64,000 bases of DNA from CBDAUN01 sp965200645 (GTDB lineage Bacteria; Pseudomonadota; Gammaproteobacteria; Arenicellales; JAJDZL01): positions 248,001-312,000 of the forward strand of contig CBDAUN010000003.1 of the NCBI GenBank assembly GCA_965200645.1, in the 5' to 3' direction. The notes beneath the pieces are model-generated. The model was given only the letters and a program-made list of their open reading frames with translations. It was not told the origin of the DNA and ran no database searches. Shown here piece after piece: positions 33,844-42,283 of this stretch; position 1 is the stretch's first letter; every line of letters starts with the position of its first letter. The translations under genes and the position numbers were made by a program.

Positions 33844-34677
33844 ATGAGTTCTCCCTGCATTATCACTGTCGCAATTACCGGGGCGGTGCCCAAGAAGGAA
33901 GATAATCCCGCAGTACCTGTAACTCCGCCGGAACAGATTGAATCTACTCATGAAGCATTTGAAGCAGGCGCGGCCTTGGTGCATATTCATGTGCGTAATC
34001 CTGACCAAACTCCAGGTTCGGACCCGGATAAATTTGCTGAGATTCAAACCGGAGTTCAAAAGCACTGTCCAAACATGATCATTCAATTTTCTACCGGAGG
34101 TAGAGGAAGGGAACTAAGCAAAAGGGGCGCAATGCTGGAGTTGAAGCCCGATATGGCATCACTTGCTACCGGTTCGGTTAATTTTCCAACTTCAATCTAC
34201 GAAAATCCACCACAATTTGTGGATGAACTTGCCCAAACAATGGTGAATTACAGTATCAAGCCTGAAGTTGAAATTTTTGATGTAGCGATGCTCTACAATG
34301 CAGCGACTTTGGTCAAAAAAGGCCTGTTGTTGCCTCCCGTGCACGTACAGTTCGTACTAGGCATCCCCAATGCTCTACCTGCTCGCCGAAAACTGTTGGA
34401 ATTTCTTATAGAAGAATCAAAGGAAGTTTTGCCAGGTTCAACGTGGACAGCTGCCGGAATAGGGCGGCATCAGTATGAAGTGAATCAGTGGTGTCTTGAA
34501 TTAGGAGGACATTGTCGAACTGGTTTGGAAGACAACATCAAATATGACCGTGACCGTTTGGCCGCCAGCAATGCTGAATTAGTATCGAAGGTTGTTGAAA
34601 TCACAGATCAATATGATCGACATCCAGCAACACCTTCAGAAGCTAGAGAGATTTTAAATTTGCCAGCCGCCGCTTGA
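33844..34677 (+). CDS. Beta-keto acid cleavage enzyme (BKACE), candidate 3-dehydrocarnitine cleavage enzyme
   Basis: A 277-residue zinc-dependent BKACE (formerly DUF849). These enzymes condense a beta-keto acid with acetyl-CoA and release acetoacetyl-CoA plus a new CoA-free product. Zinc ligands are visible in AALVHIHVRNPD, and the C-terminal glutamate in CRTGLEDNIKYDRDRLA. Other blocks are IITVAITGAVPKKEDNP, MIIQFSTGGRG, KPDMASLATGSVNFP and VEIFDVAMLYNA. One family activity converts 3-dehydrocarnitine to glycine betaine and acetoacetyl-CoA. The carnitine-3-dehydrogenase-like gene at 36676 makes that the best hypothesis. A Shine-Dalgarno AGAGG precedes the ATG. Confidence 0.88.
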   Translation: MSSPCIITVAITGAVPKKEDNPAVPVTPPEQIESTHEAFEAGAALVHIHVRNPDQTPGSDPDKFAEIQTGVQKHCPNMIIQFSTGGRGRELSKRGAMLELKPDMASLATGSVNFPTSIYENPPQFVDELAQTMVNYSIKPEVEIFDVAMLYNAATLVKKGLLLPPVHVQFVLGIPNALPARRKLLEFLIEESKEVLPGSTWTAAGIGRHQYEVNQWCLELGGHCRTGLEDNIKYDRDRLAASNAELVSKVVEITDQYDRHPATPSEAREILNLPAAA

Positions 34678-34794
34678 ATGCGTGACCGTTATGGATTCAA
34701 GCACTTCAGAGACTTTTCGTAGTCAAACTGAACTGAATATTCTGTTGCCGTCTAAAACCTACTAACCTCCTAACTCAGATTCGAGAGAACGACT

Positions 34795-35508
34795 ATGTAC
34801 GATCTATACTATTGGACTACGCCAAATGGCCACAAAATTACGATGTTTTTGGAAGAAGTCGGTGCTGAATATAACATTGTTCCGATTAATATTGGAAAGG
34901 GTCAGCAATTTGAACGCGATTTTCTGAGTATTTCTCCGAACAACCGCATTCCCGCTTTGGTGGATAACAATCCACAGTCAGGCAGTTCGCCTGTATCGTT
35001 GTTCGAATCTGGTGCGATCCTGCTGTATTTAGCAGAAAAGCACGGTCAATTTATTCCTAGTGATTCGTCACAGCGAGCTAATGTTCTACAGTGGCTGTTT
35101 TGGCAAATGGCAAACCTCGGACCGATGGGCGGGCAAAACCATCATTTTGTTGTTTATTGTGAAGTAGAGCACCCGTATGCAATCAATCGATATGTCAACG
35201 AAGTGTCGAGGCTTTACGCTGTATTGGAAAATCAACTGCAAGACTCAGAATTCATTTGTGGTGACTACTCCATTGCAGATATGGCCTGCTATCCTTGGAT
35301 AGTCCCGCATAAAAGACAAAAACAAAAAATTGATGAATTTCCAAACCTAAAGCGTTGGTTTGAGCAGATCCGTTATCGGCCAGCTACACTACGAGCATAT
35401 GAAGTGGCAAAGGAGGTCAACCCCAATACGGGTCAGGGTATGACTGCAGAAGAGAAGAAAATTCTCTTTGGTCAGGATGCCAATACTCTACGCAACTTAA
35501 AGCGTTAG
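34795..35508 (+). CDS. Glutathione S-transferase (Nu-class YfcG/YghU-like)
   Basis: A 237-residue GST. The N-terminal thioredoxin-like domain has YYWTTPNGHKITMFLEEVGA and NNRIPALVDNNP, then SLFESGAILLYLAEKHG (glutathione gamma-glutamyl contact). The helical domain has VLQWLFWQMANLGPMGGQNHHF and FICGDYSIADMACYPWI. The PNG-x-K-I start and the GPMGGQ motif point to Nu-class enzymes with disulfide-reductase or thiol-conjugating activity. It lies within the right arm, 117 bases after BKACE, and is probably co-transcribed. It may protect the CoA-thioester pathway from reactive unsaturated intermediates; that is inference. Confidence 0.88.
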   Translation: MYDLYYWTTPNGHKITMFLEEVGAEYNIVPINIGKGQQFERDFLSISPNNRIPALVDNNPQSGSSPVSLFESGAILLYLAEKHGQFIPSDSSQRANVLQWLFWQMANLGPMGGQNHHFVVYCEVEHPYAINRYVNEVSRLYAVLENQLQDSEFICGDYSIADMACYPWIVPHKRQKQKIDEFPNLKRWFEQIRYRPATLRAYEVAKEVNPNTGQGMTAEEKKILFGQDANTLRNLKR

Positions 35509-35539
35509 GTAAATCCTACTAAATTACTCGGAAATAGAA

Positions 35540-36679
35540 GTGAGTAAGAATACTGCTCCTCTTGAGGGAGTTCATGTTGTTGATTTCACAACTTTAGCAC
35601 CGGGTCCGTTGGCGTCACTGATGCTGGTTCGAGCAGGTGCCACGGTCATTAAGGTAGAGCGACCGGGAGTAGGGGATGAGATGCGTATCTATGACAAGGC
35701 ATTTGGAGACAACGGATTGACATTCTCAATGCTGAATGCTGGAAAACAAAGTGTAAGTGCGGATTTAAAAAACGAAGATGATTTAAGTATTATCAAACAG
35801 TTAATCAATAAATCAGATATTTTACTTGAACAGTTTAGACCCGGTGTGATGGCTAAATTAGGCTTAGGTTATGAGTCGTTGGTGAAGCAAAATCCACGAC
35901 TGATTTACTGTGCCATCACCGGTTTTGGTCAGTCTGGTCCAAAGTCCACAGTGGCGGCTCACGACTTAAACTATGTTGCGGATACCGGAATGCTGTTACT
36001 TGGAGAGTGTCCGAATGGAACTCCTGCAATACCGCCGCTACTGGCTGCTGATCTAGCAGCTGGATCTTATCCGGCAGTAATGAATATATTGCTGGCTCTG
36101 GCAAAACGAGAACGAACGGGTAAGGGCGAGTTCATTGATATTTCAATGACTGACAATTTATTTCCTCTTATGTTCTGGGCATTGGGATTAGGTTTAGGTG
36201 CCGGTAGATGGCCAGCATATGGCGGCGAACTTCTGTCTGGTGGCTCGCCTAGGTATCAGATTTATCGGACTTCCGATAGCAAGTACGTCGCAGTAGCAGC
36301 GCTTGAGCAAAGGTTCTGGGTTGAATTTTGCAGCTGTGCTGAACTGAATCCGGATGAATTGAACGAGCAAGAAGATCCTAAAGGTACCATTGAGAGTGTT
36401 GCGGCAGCAATTAAAAGTAAGACAGCCGGCGAATGGAGAAAAATATTTTTTGGTAGAGATGCATGTACGGTTGTAGTCAATTCACTACAAGAAGCAGTTG
36501 AAGATGAACACTACAATATGCGCAAATTGTTCGACCAAAAGATTGTTAGTGAAAACGAGGAAGTATTCATGGGTTTACCGTTGCCAATAACTCCCAATCT
36601 TCAGGATTCGAGTAGTGAAAAAGCCGTTGTACCAGCACTCGGTGAGTTTAACGAGCAACTTGAATCATTTCTCAAATGA
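35540..36679 (+). CDS. Class III CoA-transferase / AMACR-like (CaiB/BaiF family)
   Basis: A 379-residue CaiB/BaiF family protein starting at GTG 35540. Blocks visible are GVHVVDFTTLAPGPLASLML, GATVIKVERPGVGDEMR, KSDILLEQFRPGVMAKLGLG, GFGQSGPKSTVAAHDLNYVA and RERTGKGEFIDISMTDNL. The His-Asp pair in AAHDLNY and the GFGQSGP segment are closer to alpha-methylacyl-CoA racemases than to CaiB itself, although both share the fold. Next to CaiD and carnitine dehydrogenase, a role as CoA-transferase between carnitinyl-CoA and a trimethylammonium acid is plausible. The stop overlaps the next ATG by four bases. Confidence 0.85.
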   Translation: MSKNTAPLEGVHVVDFTTLAPGPLASLMLVRAGATVIKVERPGVGDEMRIYDKAFGDNGLTFSMLNAGKQSVSADLKNEDDLSIIKQLINKSDILLEQFRPGVMAKLGLGYESLVKQNPRLIYCAITGFGQSGPKSTVAAHDLNYVADTGMLLLGECPNGTPAIPPLLAADLAAGSYPAVMNILLALAKRERTGKGEFIDISMTDNLFPLMFWALGLGLGAGRWPAYGGELLSGGSPRYQIYRTSDSKYVAVAALEQRFWVEFCSCAELNPDELNEQEDPKGTIESVAAAIKSKTAGEWRKIFFGRDACTVVVNSLQEAVEDEHYNMRKLFDQKIVSENEEVFMGLPLPITPNLQDSSSEKAVVPALGEFNEQLESFLK

Positions 36680-37641
36680 CTAGTATCAAGACAGTAGGGA
36701 TTGTCGGCACAGGATTAATCGGTTCTGGTTGGGCTTCTCGCTGTTCGGCTCGAGGGCTTGAAGTAATCGCTTATGACCCAGCCCCAAACGGTGAAGCGAT
36801 TCTCTACTCACATGTTAACAATGCTTGGCGGGCGTTGGAGAAGTTGGGATTTGATCGAACCAAAGCAGGAAGAGTACGATTTACTAACGACCTTGAAGAG
36901 TTATGTAAATTGAGCCAATACATTCAAGAAAGTGCTCCTGAAGTTATAGGTTTGAAACAGTCGTTACATGCTCAAATGGATGAGTTTGCTGCCGCGGAGG
37001 TCGTCATTGCATCAAGTTCATCCGGACTATTACCCACCCAAATTCAGTCATCTGCAAAGAATCCGGAAAGAATTGTGATTGGACATCCATTCAATCCGGT
37101 CTATATCCTTCCACTTGTGGAGATCGTAAAGGGTGAAAACTCTTTAGAATCAGTAGCCCAACAAGCCGCTGAATTTTATCGAATAATAGGTATGTATCCG
37201 TTAATGGTTCGAAAGGAAATTGACGGCTATGTGTCAGACAGACTTCAGGAAGCCTTGTGGCGTGAAGCATTGCACCTAGTTGCAGATGGCGTAGCTTCTA
37301 CGGATGAGGTTGACGATGCGATCATTTACGGTCCAGGTTTGCGATGGGCAATCATGGGGGTATGCTTAACCTTTCATTTGGCAGGTGGCGAGACAGGCAT
37401 GAAACACATGCTTGAGCAGTTTGGACCAGCACTACAGCTTCCATGGACCAACCTTAAGGCGCCAGAACTGACTGATGAACTCACTCAAAGAATGGTAGAC
37501 GGCACACTCGCGCAGTCAGAGGGGCGGTCTGTACAGGAGCTGGAAAACTTGCGAGATGATTGTTTGATCGACATTTTGAGAGTTCTTCAAAAATACCAGC
37601 ATGGTGCTGGATTGACCAACTTCGAAAATTCAATTCAATAA
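36676..37641 (+). CDS. Carnitine 3-dehydrogenase-like 3-hydroxyacyl dehydrogenase
   Basis: A 321-residue NAD-dependent dehydrogenase. The Rossmann start is VGIVGTGLIGSGWASRCSAR. The catalytic histidine region is ERIVIGHPFNPVYILPLVEI. The second half has IDGYVSDRLQEALWREALHL and YGPGLRWAIMGVCLTFHLAG, then PWTNLKAPELTDELTQRMVDG. The last blocks are characteristic of L-carnitine 3-dehydrogenase and not of the fatty acid enzymes. The product would be 3-dehydrocarnitine, the expected substrate of the BKACE encoded two genes upstream. The length (321) matches the family. It is co-translated with the CoA-transferase through ATGA. Confidence 0.88.
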   Translation: MTSIKTVGIVGTGLIGSGWASRCSARGLEVIAYDPAPNGEAILYSHVNNAWRALEKLGFDRTKAGRVRFTNDLEELCKLSQYIQESAPEVIGLKQSLHAQMDEFAAAEVVIASSSSGLLPTQIQSSAKNPERIVIGHPFNPVYILPLVEIVKGENSLESVAQQAAEFYRIIGMYPLMVRKEIDGYVSDRLQEALWREALHLVADGVASTDEVDDAIIYGPGLRWAIMGVCLTFHLAGGETGMKHMLEQFGPALQLPWTNLKAPELTDELTQRMVDGTLAQSEGRSVQELENLRDDCLIDILRVLQKYQHGAGLTNFENSIQ

Positions 37642-37681
37642 CTGTCTATTGGTAGCTGTGAAACGCTGCTCATTACTTTGA

Positions 37682-39748
37682 ATGGATAGTTCTATGAGTT
37701 CCTTGCAACGATTGCTTCGACCGCAAACCATTGCCATGGTTGGTGGCAAGGAGGTATCACGATCAATAGTTCAGTGCGACCGAATTGGTTTTGAAGGAGA
37801 AATTTGGCCGGTTAATCCCAAGCGAAGTCAAATTGAGGGACGCGACTGCTACCCAACACTGCAAGACCTTCCCGGGGTTCCTGATGCAGCATTCATCGCG
37901 ATTCCTGGGGAGGCAACAGTAGAGGCTGTGGAATATCTTGCTTCAGTCGGCACTGGTGGTGTTGTTTGCTACGCATCTGGATTTGCTGAAATTGGTGAAA
38001 CTGGTGCTAAGTTGCAAAAGCGGTTGGAAGATGCAATTGGAGCAATGGCTTTGATCGGTCCGAACTGCTATGGCGTGCTCAACTATCTAGATGGTGTGGC
38101 TCTTTGGCCAGATGAACAAGGTGGCAGAAGATGTGACCGTGGTGTGGCGATCATTTCACAAAGTGGAAATATATCGATTAATTTAACCATGCAACGGCGT
38201 GCAGTTCCGCTTGCGTACGTTATTTCAACTGGAAACATGGCTGGTTTAAAGACGCATGATTACATCTATGCGATGTTAACGGATGACCGTGTCACTGCGA
38301 TAGGTTTGTACTTGGAAGGAATTCCGGATGCTGTGGCTCTATCTGAAGTTGCGATTGCCGCATTGGAAGTTCGCAAACCCATCGTCGTACTGGAATCTGG
38401 TCGTTCGGAAATAGGTTCAAAAGTGACGTTGAGCCACTCAAGTTCACTTACAGGACAAGGGCAGGTAAATAACACCTTCTACAAGAAGTTCGGCATACTT
38501 CAGGTACATACAATTCCAGAATTTCTTGAAACCCTCAAGTTCATGTCAACTGTACAACCTTTAAGAGATTTATCGATCGCTACAATCAGTTGTTCAGGGG
38601 GCGAAGCAGCAATCATGGCAGACCATGCTGAATCGATGGGCTTAGAGTTCACACCATTCAATTCAAAACAAACTGAAAAATTGAACGCAGTTTTAGGGGA
38701 CCGCGTAGTCATCGATAATCCCTTGGACTATCACACTTATATCTGGGGCATGCCGGATCAACAGCAGGAGTGTTTTCAGGCTGTTTTTGAAGGCGACCAG
38801 GCTATCACTATCAATGCCATTGATTATCCCAGCGAAGGTCTTTGCGATACCTCCGAATGGGATGATGCTATTCAAGCGATCATCAATGCCAAGAAGAATA
38901 CTCAGGCTCAAGTAACTGTGATGGCATCTTTACATGAAAATCTGCCTGAGAAGGTTCAATTGTGGTTATCGGACAATGGCATTGCTCCTATGCTTGGATT
39001 GGAAGAATGCTTCAAGGCAATAATACTTTCGGCTGCCTTCAATGAGCGGTGTTCGAAGATAGCTGGAATTCAACCTTTATCACCGGTCACCCGTATAGCA
39101 GGTAAAGTTATTACTTTAAGTGAATTTGAAGGGAAGGGAAGACTGCGAAAAGTCGATTTGCCTGTTGTGACAGGTGCTCTAGCAAGAGGTTACGAAGAAG
39201 CACTAGATATAGTGGAAACAATAGGATTTCCAATTGTACTAAAGGCGGTCAATCCGAATATCGTTCACAAGACAGAAGCAGGTGCTATTCACTTGAACAT
39301 TAATTCCTCAGGTGAACTGAAGATTGCAATGGATTCGATGCTAGGAATTTCCGATCAATTTCTAATTGAAAAGATGGCATCAAAGCCCCTTTTGGAATTG
39401 CTTGTAGGGGTTCGCTATGATGAACGTTTTGGATTCATAATGGTAATTGGTGCTGGTGGGACGCTGGTTGAAGTCATTGAAGATGTTTCGACTTTGATGT
39501 TTCCGATTAACCAAGCGGATGTAATTGAAGCGCTGAACCAACTAAAGATTGGAAGGCTGTTCAAGCAGTTTAGAGGTAAGACAGCAGACCTGGACGCTGT
39601 TATCGAGGTGATTGTTGCAATAGCGTCTTATGTGGCTGAGTTTCAAGACAATCTATTTGAGTTGGAAGTGAACCCATTGTTCGTCTATGAAAAGGGAGAT
39701 GGGGTTCTCGCTATCGATGTCATATATAGAAAACTATCAAGGGGTTAA
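37682..39748 (+). CDS. ADP-forming acyl-CoA synthetase (fused alpha-beta)
   Basis: A 688-residue ADP-forming acetate/acyl-CoA ligase. A CoA-binding domain (LLRPQTIAMVGGKEVSRSIV, then EIWPVNPKRSQIEGRDCYPT) and ligase domains with the phosphohistidine-loop area (GVAIISQSGNISINLTMQRR and SHSSSLTGQG) come first. A C-terminal ATP-grasp domain follows (GFPIVLKAVNPNIVHKTEAG; VGVRYDERFGFIMVIGAGGT; ELEVNPLFVYEKGDGVLAID). It would activate an organic acid with CoA, or make ATP from a CoA thioester. In this locus it stands where enteric bacteria have the AMP-forming ligase CaiC. An alternative start is the ATG at 37694. Confidence 0.9.
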   Translation: MDSSMSSLQRLLRPQTIAMVGGKEVSRSIVQCDRIGFEGEIWPVNPKRSQIEGRDCYPTLQDLPGVPDAAFIAIPGEATVEAVEYLASVGTGGVVCYASGFAEIGETGAKLQKRLEDAIGAMALIGPNCYGVLNYLDGVALWPDEQGGRRCDRGVAIISQSGNISINLTMQRRAVPLAYVISTGNMAGLKTHDYIYAMLTDDRVTAIGLYLEGIPDAVALSEVAIAALEVRKPIVVLESGRSEIGSKVTLSHSSSLTGQGQVNNTFYKKFGILQVHTIPEFLETLKFMSTVQPLRDLSIATISCSGGEAAIMADHAESMGLEFTPFNSKQTEKLNAVLGDRVVIDNPLDYHTYIWGMPDQQQECFQAVFEGDQAITINAIDYPSEGLCDTSEWDDAIQAIINAKKNTQAQVTVMASLHENLPEKVQLWLSDNGIAPMLGLEECFKAIILSAAFNERCSKIAGIQPLSPVTRIAGKVITLSEFEGKGRLRKVDLPVVTGALARGYEEALDIVETIGFPIVLKAVNPNIVHKTEAGAIHLNINSSGELKIAMDSMLGISDQFLIEKMASKPLLELLVGVRYDERFGFIMVIGAGGTLVEVIEDVSTLMFPINQADVIEALNQLKIGRLFKQFRGKTADLDAVIEVIVAIASYVAEFQDNLFELEVNPLFVYEKGDGVLAIDVIYRKLSRG

Positions 39749-39751
39749 AGA

Positions 39752-40537
39752 ATGAGTGAATTTGTCAAAGTGCGACAAGATGGAGCGATACTTGAAGTAA
39801 CTTTAGACCGACCCAAAGCAAACGCAATTAATGTGGCTACCAGTCAGGAACTGGGCGAAGTGTTTTGCGACTTTAGAGATAATCCTGACCTTCGCGTTGC
39901 GATCGTTACGGGTGGAGGGGAAAAGTTCTTTTCAGCCGGTTGGGATTTGAAGGATGTTGCTTCTGGAGATGCCGGTTTTGATGATGATTATGGAAAAGGC
40001 GGATTTGCTGGGTTATGTGAAATGCATGACTTGGACAAACCCGTCATTGCAGCCGTCAACGGCATGGCAGTGGGTGGTGGATTTGAACTAGCACTATCTT
40101 GTGACATGATCGTAGCCACAGATCATGCTGAGTTTTTTCTTCCCGAAATAAAAGTCGGAGTAGTAGCAGATGCGGCTACATTCCGTTTGATTCGATGGAT
40201 TCCGCGAGCAATCGCAATTGAGATGCTGTTAACTGGACGACGTATGTCCGCTCTAGAGGCTAAACACTGGGGATTGGTCAATCAGGTTGTACCGCATGAT
40301 CAACTTATGGATAGTGCACGGGAGCTGGCAACAACAATCGCAGAAGGTGCACCACTTGTGGTAACTGCGATTAAGGAAATCTTGAGAAAAACCCAGGACG
40401 TGACTGTTGAAGAGTGCTATCGAATGATGCATGCTGGTGAATTTGAAGGGTATCAGATGATGTTGGATTCCCAAGATGCGTTGGAAGGTCCACAGTCTTT
40501 TGCGGAAAAACGCGACGCCAATTGGAAGGGGCAATAG
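39752..40537 (+). CDS. caiD: Crotonobetainyl-CoA hydratase (CaiD-like)
   Basis: A 261-residue crotonase-fold protein with unusually close resemblance to CaiD. Shared blocks are ILEVTLDRPKANAI, LRVAIVTGGGEKFFSAGWDLK, GGFAGLCEMHDLDKPVIAAV, GGGFELALSCDMIV and LTGRRMSALEAKHWGLVNQV, and the end is GPQSFAEKRDANWKG. It hydrates crotonobetainyl-CoA to L-carnitinyl-CoA. The oxyanion-hole segments FFSAGWDLK and NGMAVGGGF are intact. It starts two bases after the synthetase stop and ends the right arm. Its presence beside carnitine dehydrogenase suggests that crotonobetaine or gamma-butyrobetaine can enter the route through carnitine. Confidence 0.92.
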   Translation: MSEFVKVRQDGAILEVTLDRPKANAINVATSQELGEVFCDFRDNPDLRVAIVTGGGEKFFSAGWDLKDVASGDAGFDDDYGKGGFAGLCEMHDLDKPVIAAVNGMAVGGGFELALSCDMIVATDHAEFFLPEIKVGVVADAATFRLIRWIPRAIAIEMLLTGRRMSALEAKHWGLVNQVVPHDQLMDSARELATTIAEGAPLVVTAIKEILRKTQDVTVEECYRMMHAGEFEGYQMMLDSQDALEGPQSFAEKRDANWKGQ

Positions 40538-40539
40538 AG

Positions 40540-40839
40540 TTGGCAGTTGACAGTGATTTTGTGAACGGTGCCTTCGGTTTCGATTCGTGCAACATGTGCG
40601 TTCGGAATCTTGGATTCATAGCACCTGCGATTCGCATCATGGCGACATCAATCCTAACTAGTGCTTCGGCGCAGATGCAGATACATGAGATCGAAATCGA
40701 CCGACGGGCTCTGCAAATCGCACATAAATAGATTTATGGCGGTTCTGCCCTTGAGTGCAAGTTCCCATTCGCCAGCCACGTACGGCAGGGTATGCATCAG
40801 GAGTTGAACCTGACGTCGGTATTGCACGTCAATGGGCAT
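40540..40839 (-). pseudogene. N-terminal relic of an AbiEii-type nucleotidyltransferase toxin
   Basis: On the minus strand, MPIDVQYRRQVQLLMHTLPY and ELALKGRTAINLFMCDLQSP, followed by SVDFDLMYL, match the start of AbiEii toxins (ALKGGTAINLF, S-V-D-x-D-L). The frame then breaks and resumes as RIETEGTVHKITVNCQL. It ends against the 3' end of caiD, so roughly two thirds of the toxin is gone. The start is nested in the end of the AbiEi relic, the standard overlap of these pairs. The DNA is richer in GC than the neighbouring genes. Confidence 0.75.
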
Positions 40840-41652
40840 CGATGTCCTCCGGCAACGTGATCAGATAGTCCGGCTCAAGTCGCCCGTCTTTGGTCAGCAC
40901 ACGCTATCCGCAGCCAAAGTTCACAACAGTCTTGTCTAGCCGTTTGAGCCAGCTGTGTCTCTGGCAATCTGCAAAGAATAAAAATAGACGTTTGACCTTT
41001 ACGCTATGGCACTCCACAAGCAGCTTTTGGAGACGGCGCGGGCTAAATTGACGGTACCTTCCAGCAACTTGTCAGCCTGATGAAATCTCTCGGACTGGGG
41101 TAATTCGTCCAGCATTTCCAGATTAGCACGCTCCTGGTGTAGAAGCGTGAGAGGCCAGTCCTATTGATCCCAAGCTAAGGATGTCTCTAGTAGTTCGTAA
41201 ACGTGATGGTCCTCACTTCGGAGGGATCGGGCAAAAGGCTGGCGGGATTTTTTATTCATGGTGCATTCCGGAAAAGCCTGTTGTTTTTGCGATAGATGAA
41301 GCGTTTCGGCAAGTCGAGCTTGCCGAGTGGGGCCGGGGTTTGTCGGAACCGTAAAGACGGACGCTACGGATATCGCACGCAAGATAGTGGGTAAAGCCCT
41401 GCAATTCGAGTGCGGTGCGCCCACCGATTATATGAGGCCTGAGCAGGATCTATAGCGAGATCACCACTTGCTGCCAGCTTGAGCATGCCGCGGGGCGCGC
41501 CAGTAGGGTTGTTCAAGCCAACTAGCCTTGACCTAATAGGCCCGCAAATCGCTGGCGATGCCTTTTTGCTTCAGCCAGATTCTATCGACGAGTAGGCCTT
41601 ACGGTAACTCCTTTTCGAGTAGGTGCAGATATGATCTTCTAAGCTCAGTCAT
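40829..41652 (-). pseudogene. AbiEi-type antitoxin relic
   Basis: Reading the minus strand from an ATG at 41652 gives LHLLEKELP-stop, then DRIWLKQKGIASDLRAY and VKASWLEQP. Across several frame changes come GRTALELQGFTHYLA, LGKLDLPKRFIYRKNNRLF, then ERANLEMLDELPQSERFHQA and QKLLVECHSVKVKRLFLFFA, followed by HSWLKRLDKTVVNFG. These are consecutive blocks of a roughly 260-residue AbiEi antitoxin. At least four stops or frameshifts interrupt it, so it is old. It pairs with the toxin relic downstream. This is a second AbiE-type system, distinct in sequence from the one at 13.5-15.2 kb. Confidence 0.75.
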
Positions 41653-42283
41653 ACTGAGTATTGTGATACATGTGTAAACTAGTCTCAAGTTTGTGTTCTA
41701 CACGCATGGAGCAACAAGCAGATAGCGATTGCGTTGAATCTGCTCGGTGATAGAATGCAAAAAGCACTGAAAATACGAATAATTGTGTTTTCGACTACTG
41801 AAGAGTCAGATTAATTGGTGTCAATATTCTCCTCTGATTGATACCAATTTAGGAAAAGAACGTTTGTGAGCTTAAATTCAATTGAAGCCGTTAGCTGGGA
41901 CGTCATAAAGAACTTTGGCGCAAAGGATTGCCCAAGTCAAGTCGAACAGGAGTCGTTCGCCTGCAAATTGACTCTATTAGAATAAAAAGTCTTGCGGTCG
42001 AATATTTCCGCGTTGAAAAAGAATGTTCAATAAACTTCTTCTGTAATTGCAATCACAATTGAAGCGGAGAATCTTAGGGAAATCACAAAGGTCAAGTCGT
42101 GCTGGTAGACTTAGCATTGCTGACTGCAAAGACGAAGAAAAGGAATTAGATAAGTAAATGGTGAGATTATCTCGTCATTCATTTTCTCAATCTAGGCAGT
42201 AGCAGAGCAACCTGAGGACTTTAGCGCAACGCTACAATTCGACATTTTCAGCTTTCACCAATATGTACCTTTGCAATCAATTA
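41653..42283 (+). other. Intergenic, one hairpin, no gene
   Basis: No coding segment recognised. A hairpin of 12-base arms with one mismatch, ATTGGTGTCAAT (41815-41826) and ATTGATACCAAT (41837-41848), has a ten-base loop and no T-run, so it is not a convincing terminator. The rest is unremarkable AT-rich DNA. Confidence 0.45.

Noticed and set aside
33811..34086. 91-codon minus-strand open frame within BKACE
   Set aside because: Antisense shadow of a strongly conserved gene.
41161..41424. 87-codon minus-strand open frame read as a gene
   Set aside because: Only fragments of it agree with AbiEi, which needs several frames; it is a piece of the pseudogene.
41815..41848. Rho-independent terminator
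   Set aside because: The stem is AT-rich with a mismatch and no T-run follows.
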